DNA of 64,000 nt from Mesorhizobium sp. Root157 (GCF_001427385.1 NZ_LMGJ01000012.1:264783-328782), one strand, 5' to 3'. Counted from the stretch's first letter, positions 53,062 through 62,842 are shown. Translations and numbers: made by a program. The notes: generated by a model not told the origin, from the letters alone.

Positions 53062-54492
53062 ATGAACGATACGGCACGTCCTCTCGATCCCGCCCTGATC
53101 CAGCGCTTTGCGACAATCGTCGGCGACAGATATGCACTGCGTGCACCTGAGGATATCGCACCTTATCTGACCGAACGGCGGGGCTTGTGGCATGGTCGCA
53201 GCTCGCTCGTGCTGAGGCCGGGCAGCGTCGACGAGGTAAGCCGCATCATGCGGCTCGCCACGGAAACGCGCACGCCTGTCGTGCCGCAAAGCGGCAACAC
53301 GGGGCTGGTCGGCGGGCAAGTGCCGGATGCCAGCGGGCAACAGGTGGTGCTGTCTCTGTCCCGGCTGAACCGCATTCGCGAGATCGACACGCAGTCGAAC
53401 ACGGTGACGGCCGAGGCGGGCGTCATCCTGCAGAGCCTGCAGGAAGCGGCGGATGCCGCCGACCGGTTGTTCCCGCTTTCGTTGGGCGCGCAAGGCTCCT
53501 GCCAGATCGGCGGCAACCTGTCTTCCAATGCCGGCGGCACCAACGTGCTTGCCTACGGCAATACGCGCGAATTGTGCCTGGGAGTCGAGGTTGTGTTGCC
53601 GACCGGCGAGGTGTTCGACGATCTGCGCAAGCTGAAGAAGGACAACACCGGCTACGATCTGAAGAACCTGTTCGTCGGGGCCGAGGGTACGCTGGGCGTG
53701 ATCACGGCGGCGGTGTTGAAGCTGTTTCCGAAGCCGAAGGGCCGCGAGGTTGCCTTTGTCGGCCTGCCCTCGGCTGAGGCCGCACTTGCTCTGTTCGGCA
53801 TGACGAGCGGGCGCGCCGGCAGCGCGCTGACCGCGTTCGAACTGATCGGCAAGCGCCCTTATGACTTTACGCTTTTGCATGGAGTAGGCGTGGTGCGGCC
53901 GCTGGAAGGCGATTGGCCGTGGTATGTGCTGATGGAGATTTCCTCCGGACGCTCGGCAGAGGATGCACGCGCCCTGATCGAGGATATATTGTCGGCGGCG
54001 ATCGAAACGGAACTCGCCGGCGATGCGGTGATTGCGTCGAGCCTGGCGCAAAGTGCTGCGTTCTGGAGTTTCCGCGAGGTGCTGCCGGAATCGCAGAAGC
54101 CGGAAGGCGCCTCGATCAAGCACGATATTTCCGTCCCGGTGTCTTCGATCCCCGCCTTTATCGAGCGGGCGGAGAAAGCCGTCGCTTCGGTGAACCCCGA
54201 TGCGCGTATCGTCTGCTTCGGCCATATGGGCGATGGCAATTTGCATTATAATATTTCGCGCCCGGCCGATGGCGACGACCAGGCCTTCCTCGACCTTTAC
54301 CACGCGATGAACAAGGCGGTGCATGACGTGGTGCGGGCGCTTGATGGCTCGATCTCGGCCGAGCACGGCATCGGGCAGTTGAAGCGCGATGAATTGATCG
54401 CGACCGCCCCGCCGATGGCCGTCGACCTGATGCGGCGGGTGAAGGCTGCTTTCGATCCGGCCGGCATCATGAATCCCGGTAAGGTTATCTGA
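53062..54492 (+). CDS. FAD-binding D-2-hydroxyacid dehydrogenase (D-lactate/D-2-hydroxyglutarate type)
   Basis: 476 residues. FAD-binding 4 domain (about 40-180: VPQSGNTGLVGGQVPDASGQ and SSNAGGTNVLAYGNTRELCL) and FAD-oxidase C domain (from about 220), ending with SAEHGIGQLKRDELIATAPP and FDPAGIMNPGKVI. The His-rich metal site region is FGHMGDGNLHYNISRP. It oxidises a D-2-hydroxyacid and passes electrons to a carrier. Which acid is unknown. It follows tsaC by 9 bp and is likely co-transcribed. Confidence 0.9.
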   Translation: MNDTARPLDPALIQRFATIVGDRYALRAPEDIAPYLTERRGLWHGRSSLVLRPGSVDEVSRIMRLATETRTPVVPQSGNTGLVGGQVPDASGQQVVLSLSRLNRIREIDTQSNTVTAEAGVILQSLQEAADAADRLFPLSLGAQGSCQIGGNLSSNAGGTNVLAYGNTRELCLGVEVVLPTGEVFDDLRKLKKDNTGYDLKNLFVGAEGTLGVITAAVLKLFPKPKGREVAFVGLPSAEAALALFGMTSGRAGSALTAFELIGKRPYDFTLLHGVGVVRPLEGDWPWYVLMEISSGRSAEDARALIEDILSAAIETELAGDAVIASSLAQSAAFWSFREVLPESQKPEGASIKHDISVPVSSIPAFIERAEKAVASVNPDARIVCFGHMGDGNLHYNISRPADGDDQAFLDLYHAMNKAVHDVVRALDGSISAEHGIGQLKRDELIATAPPMAVDLMRRVKAAFDPAGIMNPGKVI

Positions 54493-54611
54493 TCCTTTCC
54501 AATCCGATCAGTTGGTCGGATTCCGATAACCATCTGGCAGATCAGCAAAATTTAACCGACTTTTTTAAGCCCGGCGGTAAGGTCGGCGCGCTACCGTCAT
54601 CTCCATAACGA

Positions 54612-54652
54612 GGCCGGACAACCGGCCCGGAGAGACCGGAAAACCGGCTCTC
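54612..54652 (+). promoter_or_regulatory. Two consecutive leader hairpins before the DUF6101 gene
   Basis: Hairpin 1: GGCCGG-ACAA-CCGGCC (54612-54627). Hairpin 2: GAGAG(A)CCGG-AAAA-CCGGCTCTC (54630-54652), one bulged A. Both have tetraloops and lie directly before the AGGAAGG ribosome-binding site of the gene at 54674. They could control translation or stability. Confidence 0.6.
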
Positions 54653-54673
54653 AGGAGAAACAGGAAGGCACCG

Positions 54674-55243
54674 ATGAAATCTGGACTGAAGCCAGTCTGG
54701 GCGGGACGCAACATGCGCCTCGACCCGTTCCGATTGCCGCAGGTGGTCAGCTATGCGACCCGCGACGACCATGGCGATGTGACCTCGACCATCGACCACC
54801 GCGGCGCTGTCATCCGCCGCACGCTCGAGATGAGCGGCCTTCCGGCGATCATCGCCTTGCCCGCCAATGCCTTCCGCGGCGTGGCGGCACGCGCCATGGA
54901 AGACGAGAGCGGCAATGTTACCGTGACGCTGGAATTGCTGCACAACGATCCGATGCTTTCAGTGCCGCTGCTGGTGGCGGACGATCTGGACGACGTGGCC
55001 GCGGACTGGCGCGCCTGGGCCGAGGCCTATCGGCTGCCGATGCTGCTGATCGAAGCCGATGGCGAGGCGCGCACGCTGGAGGAATCGCTGGGGGCGGCGA
55101 TCAAGACATTGCCGCCGCAGGAGCGCCGCAAGGGCCGCGCCTCCAACCAGAGGCGGCCGCGCTTCCTTGCCCGCCGCCGCGCCGGTGACCTCGGCCTCAG
55201 GCTGGTGATTGACGGCGAGGAAATGATCTCGGCAGATTGTTGA
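54674..55243 (+). CDS. DUF6101 family protein
   Basis: 189 residues. Alphaproteobacterial family of unknown function: AGRNMRLDPFRLPQVVSYAT, IDHRGAVIRRTLEMSGLPAI, ALPANAFRGVAARAMED and a basic tail KGRASNQRRPRFLARRRAGD. No signal peptide or membrane helix. A strong AGGAAGG precedes the ATG. The leader carries tandem hairpins and the stop codon overlaps a family B repeat. Confidence 0.8.
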   Translation: MKSGLKPVWAGRNMRLDPFRLPQVVSYATRDDHGDVTSTIDHRGAVIRRTLEMSGLPAIIALPANAFRGVAARAMEDESGNVTVTLELLHNDPMLSVPLLVADDLDDVAADWRAWAEAYRLPMLLIEADGEARTLEESLGAAIKTLPPQERRKGRASNQRRPRFLARRRAGDLGLRLVIDGEEMISADC

Positions 55244-55271
55244 TTCAGGTCAGTGCGCCCTGACCTGAATC
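55242..55271. repeat. Family B repeat, minimal copy
   Basis: GATTCAGGT (55242-55250) and ACCTGAATC (55263-55271) around 12 bases. The left arm begins inside the DUF6101 stop codon TGA. Confidence 0.75.
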
Positions 55272-55302
55272 TCGGGCACCTTTCCAAGAGAGCGGGAGAT
55301 GG

Positions 55303-56286
55303 CTACAGCAGCGGCTTGAGCGCCGCCCACGCCGCGCCACCGACGATGCCGAGGAAGATCAACCAGCCGACCTCGTTGTTCGACTTGAACAGACGCAGGC
55401 ATTGGTCGGGATTGTCGATGTCGAGGGTGGCGATCTGGCGCGCCATATGCGCGCCGGCGGCGATCAGCCCGGCCATCACCGGAACCGGCGCCTGCGCATT
55501 GGCAAAGGCGACGGCGAAACACATCAGCGCACCCGCATAGAGGCCGATCAGCCACGACTGGGTGTTGTCGCCGAACAGGCGAGCGGTGGAGCGTACGCCG
55601 ACGATGGCGTCGTCCTCCTTGTCCTGGTGCGCGTAGATGGTGTCGTAGCCGATGACCCACAGGATCGAGCCGATGTAGAGCAGCACGGCCGGGCCGTCGA
55701 CGTCGCCGAATTCCGCCGCCCAGCCCATCAGCGCGCCCCAGGAAAAGGCGAGGCCCAGGACCAGTTGCGGCCAGTCCGTGAACCGTTTCATGAATGGGTA
55801 GATCGCGACGATCACCAGCGACGAGATGCCGAGCCCTACCGCGAAACTGTTGAACTGCAACAGCACCGCAAGCCCGACCATAGCCTGAAGTACCAGGAAG
55901 ACCCATGCCTGGCGGCGCGTCACCTGTCCCGATGGCAGCGGGCGCGATCGCGTGCGCTCGACCTCGCTGTCGATGTCTTCGTCGACGAGGTCGTTGTAGG
56001 TGCAGCCGGCGCCGCGCATGGCGATTGCGCCAAGCGTGAACAGGGCCAGCGTCGACAGTTGCGGCAGCAGCGACAGCACCGGATCGCCGGGGCGCGCATA
56101 GGCCGATGCCGCGAGCGCTGCCGACCACCAGCACGGCCACATCAGGAGTTGCCAGCCGATCGGCCGGTCCCAGCGCGCAAGCTGCGCGTAAGGCCACAAG
56201 CGGCGCGGCAAGGCGCGGTAGACCCAGTGCCCGCTGGGCGCATCGGCGACGCGCCCCTGGGCGACTTTCGACTGAACAGGTTCCAT
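55303..56286 (-). CDS. ubiA: 4-hydroxybenzoate polyprenyltransferase
   Basis: 327 residues with about eight membrane helices. It attaches the polyprenyl tail to 4-hydroxybenzoate in ubiquinone synthesis. Both Asp-rich motifs are visible: [20 protein letters not shown] and [19 protein letters not shown]. The supply enzyme (polyprenyl diphosphate synthase) is elsewhere in this window at 41.5 kb. Divergent from purD. Confidence 0.95.
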   Translation of the reverse strand: MEPVQSKVAQGRVADAPSGHWVYRALPRRLWPYAQLARWDRPIGWQLLMWPCWWSAALAASAYARPGDPVLSLLPQLSTLALFTLGAIAMRGAGCTYNDLVDEDIDSEVERTRSRPLPSGQVTRRQAWVFLVLQAMVGLAVLLQFNSFAVGLGISSLVIVAIYPFMKRFTDWPQLVLGLAFSWGALMGWAAEFGDVDGPAVLLYIGSILWVIGYDTIYAHQDKEDDAIVGVRSTARLFGDNTQSWLIGLYAGALMCFAVAFANAQAPVPVMAGLIAAGAHMARQIATLDIDNPDQCLRLFKSNNEVGWLIFLGIVGGAAWAALKPLL

Positions 56287-56425
56287 GGCGCTGGAGTGGC
56301 AGCGCTGGGCGGTGCAGTCAAGTCAGCGAATTGCCCTTGATAAATTCCCGCAAAGCTTGACCGTGCGGCCCCGGAGCCATACCGAAAGTTTTCGCCACCG
56401 GTTTGGACAGCGAGGTGCACCAGGC

Positions 56426-57706
56426 ATGAAAGTTCTTCTTCTCGGCTCGGGCGGCCGCGAGCATGCGCTGGCCTGGAGGCTTGCCGCGTCGCCGCTGCTG
56501 ACCAAACTTTATGCGGCACCCGGAAATCCGGGCATCGCCAAGGAAGCGGAACTCGTTGCGCTGGACATCGCCGATCATTCGGCGGTCGGCCGGTTCTGTC
56601 TCGACAATAAGATCGACCTCGTCGTCGTCGGACCGGAAGCGCCTCTGGTAGCCGGCATCGCCGACGATTTGCGCGTGCAAGGCATCCGCGTCTTCGGCCC
56701 GTCCAGGGCGGCGGCGCAGCTTGAAGGGTCAAAAGGCTTCACCAAGAATCTGTGCGCCCGCTACGACATTCCGACCGGAGCCTATGGCCGCTTCGACAAT
56801 CTTGCGGCGGCGAAAGCCTATGTCGAGGAAAAGGGTGCGCCGATCGTCGTCAAGGCGGACGGGCTGGCCGCCGGCAAGGGTGTTACCGTCGCCATGACGT
56901 TGGCCGAGGCGATTTCGGCGCTGGAAGCCTGTTTCGACGGTTCGTTCGGCAGCGCCGGCGCCGAGGTGGTGGTCGAGGAGTTCCTGGCCGGCGAGGAGGC
57001 AAGCTTCTTTTGCCTTTGCGATGGTAGCACGGCCTTGCCCTTCGGCACGGCGCAGGATCACAAGCGCGTCGGGGAAGGCGACACCGGGCCCAACACCGGC
57101 GGCATGGGCGCCTATTCGCCAGCGCCGGTGATGACACCCGAGGTGGTGGATCGTACCATGCGCGAGATCGTCGAGCCGACCATGCGCGGCATGGCCGAAC
57201 AGGGCATGCCGTTCTCCGGCGTGCTGTTCGTCGGCCTGATGATCGATGGCAAGGGGGCACCGAAACTGATCGAGTTCAATGCGCGTTTCGGCGATCCGGA
57301 ATGCCAGGTGCTGATGATGCGCCTGAAAGAGGATTTGCTGGTGCTGCTCAACGCCGCCGTTGACGGGCAATTGGCGCACATGTCGGCGCGATGGCGCGAC
57401 GATACGGCGCTCACCGTGGTGATGGCAGCGAACGGCTACCCGGCCTCGCCCGAAAAAGGTTCAGTCATCCGCAACCTGGATGCAGCTGCAGGCAAGGGCG
57501 TCGAGATATTCCATGCCGGCACGGCGCTGCGCGGCGGCGATCTGGTCGCCAATGGCGGGCGTGTGTTGAATGTGACCGCGACCGGCGCGACGGCCAGCGA
57601 AGCGCAGAAGAAGGCCTATGCCGCGGTAGACCTGATTGACTGGCCGCAAGGCTTCTGCCGCCGCGATATAGGCTGGCGCGCGGTCGACAGGGAGTTCGTG
57701 AAATGA
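56426..57706 (+). CDS. purD: Phosphoribosylamine-glycine ligase
   Basis: 426 residues. ATP-grasp enzyme forming GAR in de novo purine synthesis. N-terminal [23 protein letters not shown]-grasp segment [20 protein letters not shown], and [22 protein letters not shown] 56426 lies just after AGGTGCACCAGGC; the open frame upstream is not PurD-like. Its stop overlaps arsC as ATGA. Confidence 0.97.
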   Translation: MKVLLLGSGGREHALAWRLAASPLLTKLYAAPGNPGIAKEAELVALDIADHSAVGRFCLDNKIDLVVVGPEAPLVAGIADDLRVQGIRVFGPSRAAAQLEGSKGFTKNLCARYDIPTGAYGRFDNLAAAKAYVEEKGAPIVVKADGLAAGKGVTVAMTLAEAISALEACFDGSFGSAGAEVVVEEFLAGEEASFFCLCDGSTALPFGTAQDHKRVGEGDTGPNTGGMGAYSPAPVMTPEVVDRTMREIVEPTMRGMAEQGMPFSGVLFVGLMIDGKGAPKLIEFNARFGDPECQVLMMRLKEDLLVLLNAAVDGQLAHMSARWRDDTALTVVMAANGYPASPEKGSVIRNLDAAAGKGVEIFHAGTALRGGDLVANGGRVLNVTATGATASEAQKKAYAAVDLIDWPQGFCRRDIGWRAVDREFVK

Positions 57707-58149
57707 GCGTCACCATCTACCATAATCCCGCGTGCGGCACCTCGCGCAATACCCTGGCCATGATCCGGGCCTCGGGCGAGGAGCCGGAAGTCATCGAATA
57801 TCTGGAGACGCCGCCGTCGCGGCAAAGGCTGCTGGAGTTGCTCGACCTGCTGCGCATGAGGCCGCGCGACCTGCTGCGCATGAGGCCGCGCGACCTGCTG
57901 CGCAAGAAGGGCACGCCCAATGCCGAGCTTGGCCTGGACGATCCGAAATGGAGCGACGATGAGATCGTGGATCTCATGATCGCCAACCCGATCCTGATCG
58001 AGCGCCCGATCGTCATAACGGACAAGGGCGCGGTGCTGGCGCGACCCTCGGAAAAGGTTCTGTATATCCTAGCCAATCCTGACATTGGCGAGTTCACCAA
58101 GGAAGATGGCGAGGTTGTTAAGGCGCGGCCGACCGCTCAGGGCCAGTAG
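57703..58149 (+). CDS. arsC: Glutaredoxin-type arsenate reductase with an 8-residue internal duplication
   Basis: 148 residues against about 140 for the family. Reduces arsenate to arsenite with glutathione. Catalytic Cys in [15 protein letters not shown]; later motifs are [20 protein letters not shown] and [16 protein letters not shown]. The extra length comes from a tandem in-frame 24-bp repeat giving RMRPRDLL twice (57847-57894), next to the conserved [10 protein letters not shown]. Whether the insert is tolerated is unknown. It starts inside the purD stop; its 3' end overlaps the converging gene by 13 bp. No other ars genes nearby. Confidence 0.9.
   Translation: MSVTIYHNPACGTSRNTLAMIRASGEEPEVIEYLETPPSRQRLLELLDLLRMRPRDLLRMRPRDLLRKKGTPNAELGLDDPKWSDDEIVDLMIANPILIERPIVITDKGAVLARPSEKVLYILANPDIGEFTKEDGEVVKARPTAQGQ
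57847..57894 (+). repeat. 24-bp perfect tandem duplication inside arsC
   Basis: Copies 57847-57870 and 57871-57894 are identical (CTGCTGCGCATGAGG, then CCGCGCGAC), followed by the first 10 bases of a third. In-frame, adding eight residues. Confidence 0.95.
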
Positions 58150-59327
58150 GGCTGCGCGTCTTCCTTGATCGATCCCGTTGCGATCGGATCGACGGCAGGC
58201 TCTGCCTCGGCAACGAGCGATATTTGTGCCTCTTGCTTGGCGTATGCGTATTCGGCCATGCCGTGCCGATATGGGTTGTCGTCGACAGGTTCGCTGGCGA
58301 CGACGGACTGCATCCAGCCGGCGCGGAACTTCGTCCAACCGGTGCCGAATGCCACCATCAACTCCTCGAAGGTCGGAGGGGTGGCGACCGCCGCATAGGT
58401 GATTTCAACCTTGCCTTTGAGGCCGTCCTCACGTGCGATCGGAACCGGAACGCTGGCCAGATAGTCGACCGGTACGTCGATCAGGTTGCCGAATGGCCAC
58501 TGTGCGCGCAACTCCGCCGCGGTCATCGGTGCGACGTTGACATCGATGTCCATCGGCGTGCCGGGTGGCCGGTAGGGACAACTGCGCTTGTCGCAATTGG
58601 CCTGCGCGGAGAACTGCCACAGCGCGTAGCCTTGCCAGTTGCCCTTCGGGAAATGCATGTCGATCTCGGGTTTGTAGCGCGCATACCAGAGCGGCAGCCG
58701 GGACAGGAGGCGATAGCGGAAACGATTGTCGGCGATATGCTTTGCGGTGGAGCCGTTGGTGTAGAGGACAGGAAAGCGGCCGATGCGGCGATGAACCTGA
58801 CGCACGAATTCCTCGGCGTCGTCCAGCGACATCCACTGCGCGGGATCGTTGTCCTCGATGTCGAGGGCAAGCAGGTCGTCGGGAGCCGGCTCGGCGAAAT
58901 CGATGAAGTTGTTGGCCTGATCGACCGGATTGCCGGGGCGGGCAAGATGATAGGCGCCCCATTCGAGCCCGAGCGCCTTGGCCACCGTCCTGCGGGTATG
59001 GAACAGTTCGCGCGCCACGGCGTGGCGCTTCCACAGCGCCTTGCAAAGCTTGACCGCTTCTTCGTTGCCTGAGCAGGCGTAAGGCGGCGGCAGGCCATCC
59101 GATGCCTTGTTGATGAAACCGACGATGCGCTTGTCGGAGGCAAGCGCATTCCAGTCGATGGAATTGTATTCGTAAGCATCTATGACCAGCGCGCGGTCGG
59201 CCTTCTTCCAGGGCTGTGAGAAGTCCGAGGCATGGGCGGCCGGAAGTGTGGCTGCGGCCAGGGTCGCTGCTGCCAGTGCTGCCCGCCAGAAAGTGTGCGC
59301 TGGCAATCCCAAGCCTGATTCCCTCAT
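58137..59327 (-). CDS. Exported GH25-like (lysozyme-type) protein
   Basis: 396 residues. Signal peptide (RAALAAATLAAATLPAAHAS) then a TIM-barrel domain of glycoside hydrolase family 25: DAYEYNSIDWNALASDKRIV, YHLARPGNPVDQANNFIDF, the catalytic DxE in LLALDIEDND and YALWQFSAQANC. The C-terminal 120 residues are unassigned. Likely cuts peptidoglycan in the periplasm or outside the cell. It converges on arsC with a 13-bp overlap. Confidence 0.85.
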   Translation of the reverse strand: MRESGLGLPAHTFWRAALAAATLAAATLPAAHASDFSQPWKKADRALVIDAYEYNSIDWNALASDKRIVGFINKASDGLPPPYACSGNEEAVKLCKALWKRHAVARELFHTRRTVAKALGLEWGAYHLARPGNPVDQANNFIDFAEPAPDDLLALDIEDNDPAQWMSLDDAEEFVRQVHRRIGRFPVLYTNGSTAKHIADNRFRYRLLSRLPLWYARYKPEIDMHFPKGNWQGYALWQFSAQANCDKRSCPYRPPGTPMDIDVNVAPMTAAELRAQWPFGNLIDVPVDYLASVPVPIAREDGLKGKVEITYAAVATPPTFEELMVAFGTGWTKFRAGWMQSVVASEPVDDNPYRHGMAEYAYAKQEAQISLVAEAEPAVDPIATGSIKEDAQPYWP

Positions 59328-59658
59328 GTCTGGCGTAAATACTGGATAGTTATGGTTAATGAATGCTTGCAGGGCTAACGATGCGTCCCGGTGCTCACGC
59401 CCTTATGCCTGCTTTTGGCCGGAAGTGAGGAAGAAGGGCTCAGGCACCGGCATCTGGCGGACCCATTCGATACAATGGTCTGATCTGGCGAGCATGGCGA
59501 TGTGTTTCGCAATCCTGTATGAATCGCGCAATAGGCGGCATGCAAAAATCAGCGTGACAAAATTTGACGTTTACGTAAAGTGCAGTCCAATACGACTGGC
59601 AGTTGCATTTTGGCCGGCCGAAGCCCGAAAATGATGGCAGTCACAGGAGCAAGCTCGA
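59328..59658. other. Intergenic region upstream of the acyl-CoA dehydrogenase
   Basis: 331 bp between divergent genes. The longest open frame (59359-59634) gives a Cys-rich peptide without gene-like composition and is not called. The region holds the promoters of the GH25-like gene and of the dehydrogenase, and an inverted-repeat operator candidate at 59563-59580. Confidence 0.6.
59563..59580 (+). promoter_or_regulatory. Candidate operator of the acyl-CoA dehydrogenase operon
   Basis: TTTGACGTTTACGTAAAG, containing TTTACGTAAA (one step short of a perfect palindrome) and a direct ACGT repeat. It resembles, from memory, sites of MerR-type LiuR regulators of branched-chain or fatty acid breakdown. 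It lies 79 bp before the gene start. Confidence 0.4.
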
Positions 59659-61434
59659 ATGTATCGCGCACCCGTCGAGGAAATAGCCTTTACGCTGAAG
59701 CATGTGGCCGGCCTCAAGGAAGCTCTGGCGACGGGCGCATTCGGTGACCTTGGCGAGGACCTGGTCGACGCCGTGCTGCAGGAAGCGGGGCGGTTTGCAT
59801 CGGAGGAAATCGCGCCGCTCTACAAGGCGGGCGATGAGGCGGGCGCGGTGTTGAAGGATGCTGCCGTCACCACGCCGCCGGGCTGGAAGGAGCTATACAA
59901 GAACTGGGCCGGAGGCGGCTGGAACGCTGTGTCGGCGCCCGAGGAGCATGGCGGGCAGGGGCTGCCGATGATGCTGTCGGTGGCGGTGCTTGAAATGTGG
60001 AATTCGGCATCTGTCGCCTTTTGCCTTGGCCCGATGCTGACGATGGGTGCGGTCGAGGCGCTGGACAAGCATGCGACGGACTATCTCAAGCAGACATATC
60101 TCGCCAAGCTGGTCTCGGGCGAATGGATGGGGACCATGAACCTGACCGAACCGCAGGCCGGTTCGGACCTCGCCGCCTTGCGCACCCGCGCCGAACCTGT
60201 CGGCGACGGCACCTATCGTATTTTCGGCCAGAAGATCTTCATCACCTATGGCGAGCACGATTTCACCGACAATATCGTGCATATGGTTCTGGCGCGGCTG
60301 CCGGATGCGCCGGCCGGCACGCGCGGTATTTCCCTGTTCCTGGTGCCGAAATTCCTGGTCAACCAGGACGGCTCGCTAGGCGCGCGCAACGACCTGTTCT
60401 GCTCCGGGCTGGAAGAAAAGCTCGGCATCCATGGCTCGCCGACCTGCACCATGATTTATGGAGACGGTTTTGCCGGCGACAGGCCGGGCGCCGTCGGCTG
60501 GCTGATCGGCGAGGAGAACAAGGGGCTGGCGTGTATGTTCACGATGATGAACAACGCACGGCTCAATGTCGGCATGCAGGGCGTCGGCATCGCCGAGATG
60601 GCATTCCAGAAGGCGCTTGCCTATGCCAACGAGCGCCGTCAGGGCAGGGCCGCCAGCTACAATGGCAACGGCATGGCGCCGATCGTCCATCATCCGGATG
60701 TGCAGCGCAATCTCTTGACCATGAAGGCGCTGACGCAGATTTCGCGCGCCATCAGCTATAGTTGCGCCCACGCCATCGACATGGCGCGGGTGTCGAACGG
60801 GGCCGAGGCGGACAAGTGGCGCGGCAGGGCCGATCTGCTGACGCCGCTGGCCAAGGCGTTTTCAACCGATGCCGGTGTCGACGTCGCGTCGCTCGGCGTG
60901 CAGGTGCATGGCGGCATGGGCTTTATCGAGGAGACGGGAGCGGCCGCCCTTTACCGCGATGCGCGTATCGCGCCGATCTATGAAGGCACCAATGGCATCC
61001 AGGCTATCGATCTGGTGATGCGCAAGCTGCCGCTGCGGGACGGCGAGGAGGTGCACAGCTATATCGACGACCTTGTCGCCATCGCCAGCGCCGTGCGCAC
61101 ATCCGGGCAGGCAGGCTTCGGCCAGGCCGCCGACCTGCTCGACCAGGCGCTGGACGATCTGTCGGAGACGACGCGGTTCCTGCAATACCAGTTGGAGAAG
61201 GGGCAAACCGAGGCGGCGCTGGCAGGAGCGACGCCGTATCTCAGGCTATTTTCGCTCGCCGCCGGCGGCGCCTATCTGGCGCGCGCAGCACTTGCCGACC
61301 CGTCCGAGGCCCGTCTCACGCTGTGCCGTTTCTTTGCGGAGAACATGCTGGCCGAGGTGGCGGCGCTCAAGGACCGGGTCATCGAAGGCGCCTCCAGCCT
61401 GGTTGCGGCCGGCAAGACGCTGATTTCAGCCTGA
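59659..61434 (+). CDS. Acyl-CoA dehydrogenase, long form with C-terminal domain (DmdC-like)
   Basis: 591 residues; ordinary acyl-CoA dehydrogenases are about 380-400. Domains: an N-terminal extra segment (YRAPVEEIAFTLKHVAGLKE), the FAD-binding core (GTMNLTEPQAGSDLAALRTR; FGQKIFITYGEHDF) and the C-terminal Acyl-CoA_dh_C domain (from about 470). The catalytic-region sequence GGMGFIEETGAAALYRDARI, then PIYEGTNGIQAIDL, is conserved. Members act in fatty acid oxidation or on methylmercaptopropionyl-CoA (DmdC). It is followed by a crotonase gene after 7 bp. The substrate is unknown. Confidence 0.9.
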   Translation: MYRAPVEEIAFTLKHVAGLKEALATGAFGDLGEDLVDAVLQEAGRFASEEIAPLYKAGDEAGAVLKDAAVTTPPGWKELYKNWAGGGWNAVSAPEEHGGQGLPMMLSVAVLEMWNSASVAFCLGPMLTMGAVEALDKHATDYLKQTYLAKLVSGEWMGTMNLTEPQAGSDLAALRTRAEPVGDGTYRIFGQKIFITYGEHDFTDNIVHMVLARLPDAPAGTRGISLFLVPKFLVNQDGSLGARNDLFCSGLEEKLGIHGSPTCTMIYGDGFAGDRPGAVGWLIGEENKGLACMFTMMNNARLNVGMQGVGIAEMAFQKALAYANERRQGRAASYNGNGMAPIVHHPDVQRNLLTMKALTQISRAISYSCAHAIDMARVSNGAEADKWRGRADLLTPLAKAFSTDAGVDVASLGVQVHGGMGFIEETGAAALYRDARIAPIYEGTNGIQAIDLVMRKLPLRDGEEVHSYIDDLVAIASAVRTSGQAGFGQAADLLDQALDDLSETTRFLQYQLEKGQTEAALAGATPYLRLFSLAAGGAYLARAALADPSEARLTLCRFFAENMLAEVAALKDRVIEGASSLVAAGKTLISA

Positions 61435-61441
61435 CCTTTCA

Positions 61442-62215
61442 ATGAGGGAATTTCGGATTTTGACTGACCACATCCTCATCGAACGGCACGGCGCCGTGCA
61501 GATCATCCGCATGAACCGGTCGGAAAAGAAGAATGCGCTGACGCGCGCCATGTATGCGACCATGTCGGCGGCGCTGACCGAGGGCGATGCCGATCCGTCG
61601 ATCCGTGTCCATGTCTTCCTGGGCGTGCCGGGCGCTTTCTCGGCCGGCAACGACCTCACCGACTTCCTCGCTGTCGCCACTGGCGCCGGGGGCGGCAATG
61701 AGGTCTGGGATTTCCTGATGGCGTTGGCCAATTCGCAAAAGCCGATTGTGTCGGGCGTCGACGGTATCGCCGTTGGCATCGGCACTACGCTCAACCTGCA
61801 CTGCGACCTGACCTTCGCCACGCCGCGCACGGTGTTCCGCACGCCCTTCGTCGATCTGGGCCTCGTGCCGGAGGCTGGCTCAAGCCTGCTTGCCCCGCAG
61901 ATACTCGGTCTGCAAGGGGCGTTTGCGCTGCTCGGGTTGGGCGAGGGGATTTCAGCCGAACGTGCCGTGCGGGCCGGGCTGATCTACGACGTGGTCGAGG
62001 AGGACGGCCTTGAGGGGGCTGTGCTGGCCGCGGCGGAAGATATTGCCGCCAAGCCGCCTGAGGCGCTCAAGATCGCGCGCGACCTGATGCGCGGTCCTCG
62101 CGACGGGCTCGTTGCCCGTATCCGGGAAGAAGCCGAGCATTTCCGCGAGCGGCTGCAATCGGACGAGGCGCGGGCGGCGCTGGTCGCCTTCATGAACCGC
62201 AAGAAGGCGCGATAA
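61442..62215 (+). CDS. Enoyl-CoA hydratase/crotonase family protein
   Basis: 257 residues. Crotonase fold: oxyanion segments GAFSAGNDLTDFLA and GIAVGIGTTLNLHCDLTFA. The Glu of typical hydratases in the first Gly-rich motif is replaced (IGTTLNLH), while the second Glu is kept (LGLVPEAGSSLLAP), a pattern of isomerase-type members. It forms an operon with the acyl-CoA dehydrogenase. Reaction not certain: delta-isomerase or hydratase. Confidence 0.87.
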   Translation: MREFRILTDHILIERHGAVQIIRMNRSEKKNALTRAMYATMSAALTEGDADPSIRVHVFLGVPGAFSAGNDLTDFLAVATGAGGGNEVWDFLMALANSQKPIVSGVDGIAVGIGTTLNLHCDLTFATPRTVFRTPFVDLGLVPEAGSSLLAPQILGLQGAFALLGLGEGISAERAVRAGLIYDVVEEDGLEGAVLAAAEDIAAKPPEALKIARDLMRGPRDGLVARIREEAEHFRERLQSDEARAALVAFMNRKKAR

Positions 62216-62224
62216 GGGCGCGGA

Positions 62225-62842
62225 TCAGGGATACAGCCGCTTGGTGTCCCAATTGCCGCTGTCGTTGTGTGAAAACACGACGCGGTCATGCAGGCGGAAC
62301 GGCCTGTCGTGCCAGAACTCGATCGTTTGCGGCAGGATGCGGAAGCCCGACCAGTGTTTCGGGCGCGGAATTTCGCCGATGGCGTAGCGGGCGGTGTATT
62401 CGGCGACGGCTTTCTCCAGCGCGAATCGGCTTTCCAGCGGCCGCGACTGTTTCGAGGCCCAGGCGCCGATGCGGCTGCCGCGCGGACGGGACGCGTAATA
62501 GGCATCGGCTTCCTCGTCGGTGACGATCTCGACCGCACCGCGCACCCGCACCTGCCGGCGCAGCGATTTCCAGTGGAAGCATAGCGCCGCCTTCATGCTG
62601 CCCAGGATTTCGCGGCCCTTGGCGCTTTCGAAATTGGTGTAGAAGACAAAGCCGCGCTCGTCGAAACCCTTCAACAGCACCATGCGCACATCGGGAAGGC
62701 CGTCGGTATCCACGGTTGCCACCGCGACGGCGCTGGGGTCGTTGGGCTCGGATTTGGTGGCGTCCTCGAGCCATTGCGAAAACAGCCGGTATGGCTCGAC
62801 GGCTTCGGTAAAGTCATTTTCTGTTAACTTGCTATCGTTCAT
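62225..62842 (-). CDS. pdxH: Pyridoxamine 5'-phosphate oxidase
   Basis: 205 residues. FMN enzyme forming pyridoxal 5'-phosphate. Conserved [49 protein letters not shown] and the C-terminal [12 protein letters not shown]. Converges with the crotonase gene (9 bp apart). Only 39 bp separate its start from the next, divergent gene. Confidence 0.95.
   Translation of the reverse strand: MNDSKLTENDFTEAVEPYRLFSQWLEDATKSEPNDPSAVAVATVDTDGLPDVRMVLLKGFDERGFVFYTNFESAKGREILGSMKAALCFHWKSLRRQVRVRGAVEIVTDEEADAYYASRPRGSRIGAWASKQSRPLESRFALEKAVAEYTARYAIGEIPRPKHWSGFRILPQTIEFWHDRPFRLHDRVVFSHNDSGNWDTKRLYP

Noticed and set aside
52369-54366. Minus-strand open frame of 665 codons opposite tsaC and the flavoprotein
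   Set aside because: Covers two well-supported genes on the other strand; Arg/His-rich shadow.
59359-59634. 91-codon frame in the gap before the acyl-CoA dehydrogenase
   Set aside because: Cys/Trp-rich composition unlike a real protein, and it overlaps the likely promoter and operator.
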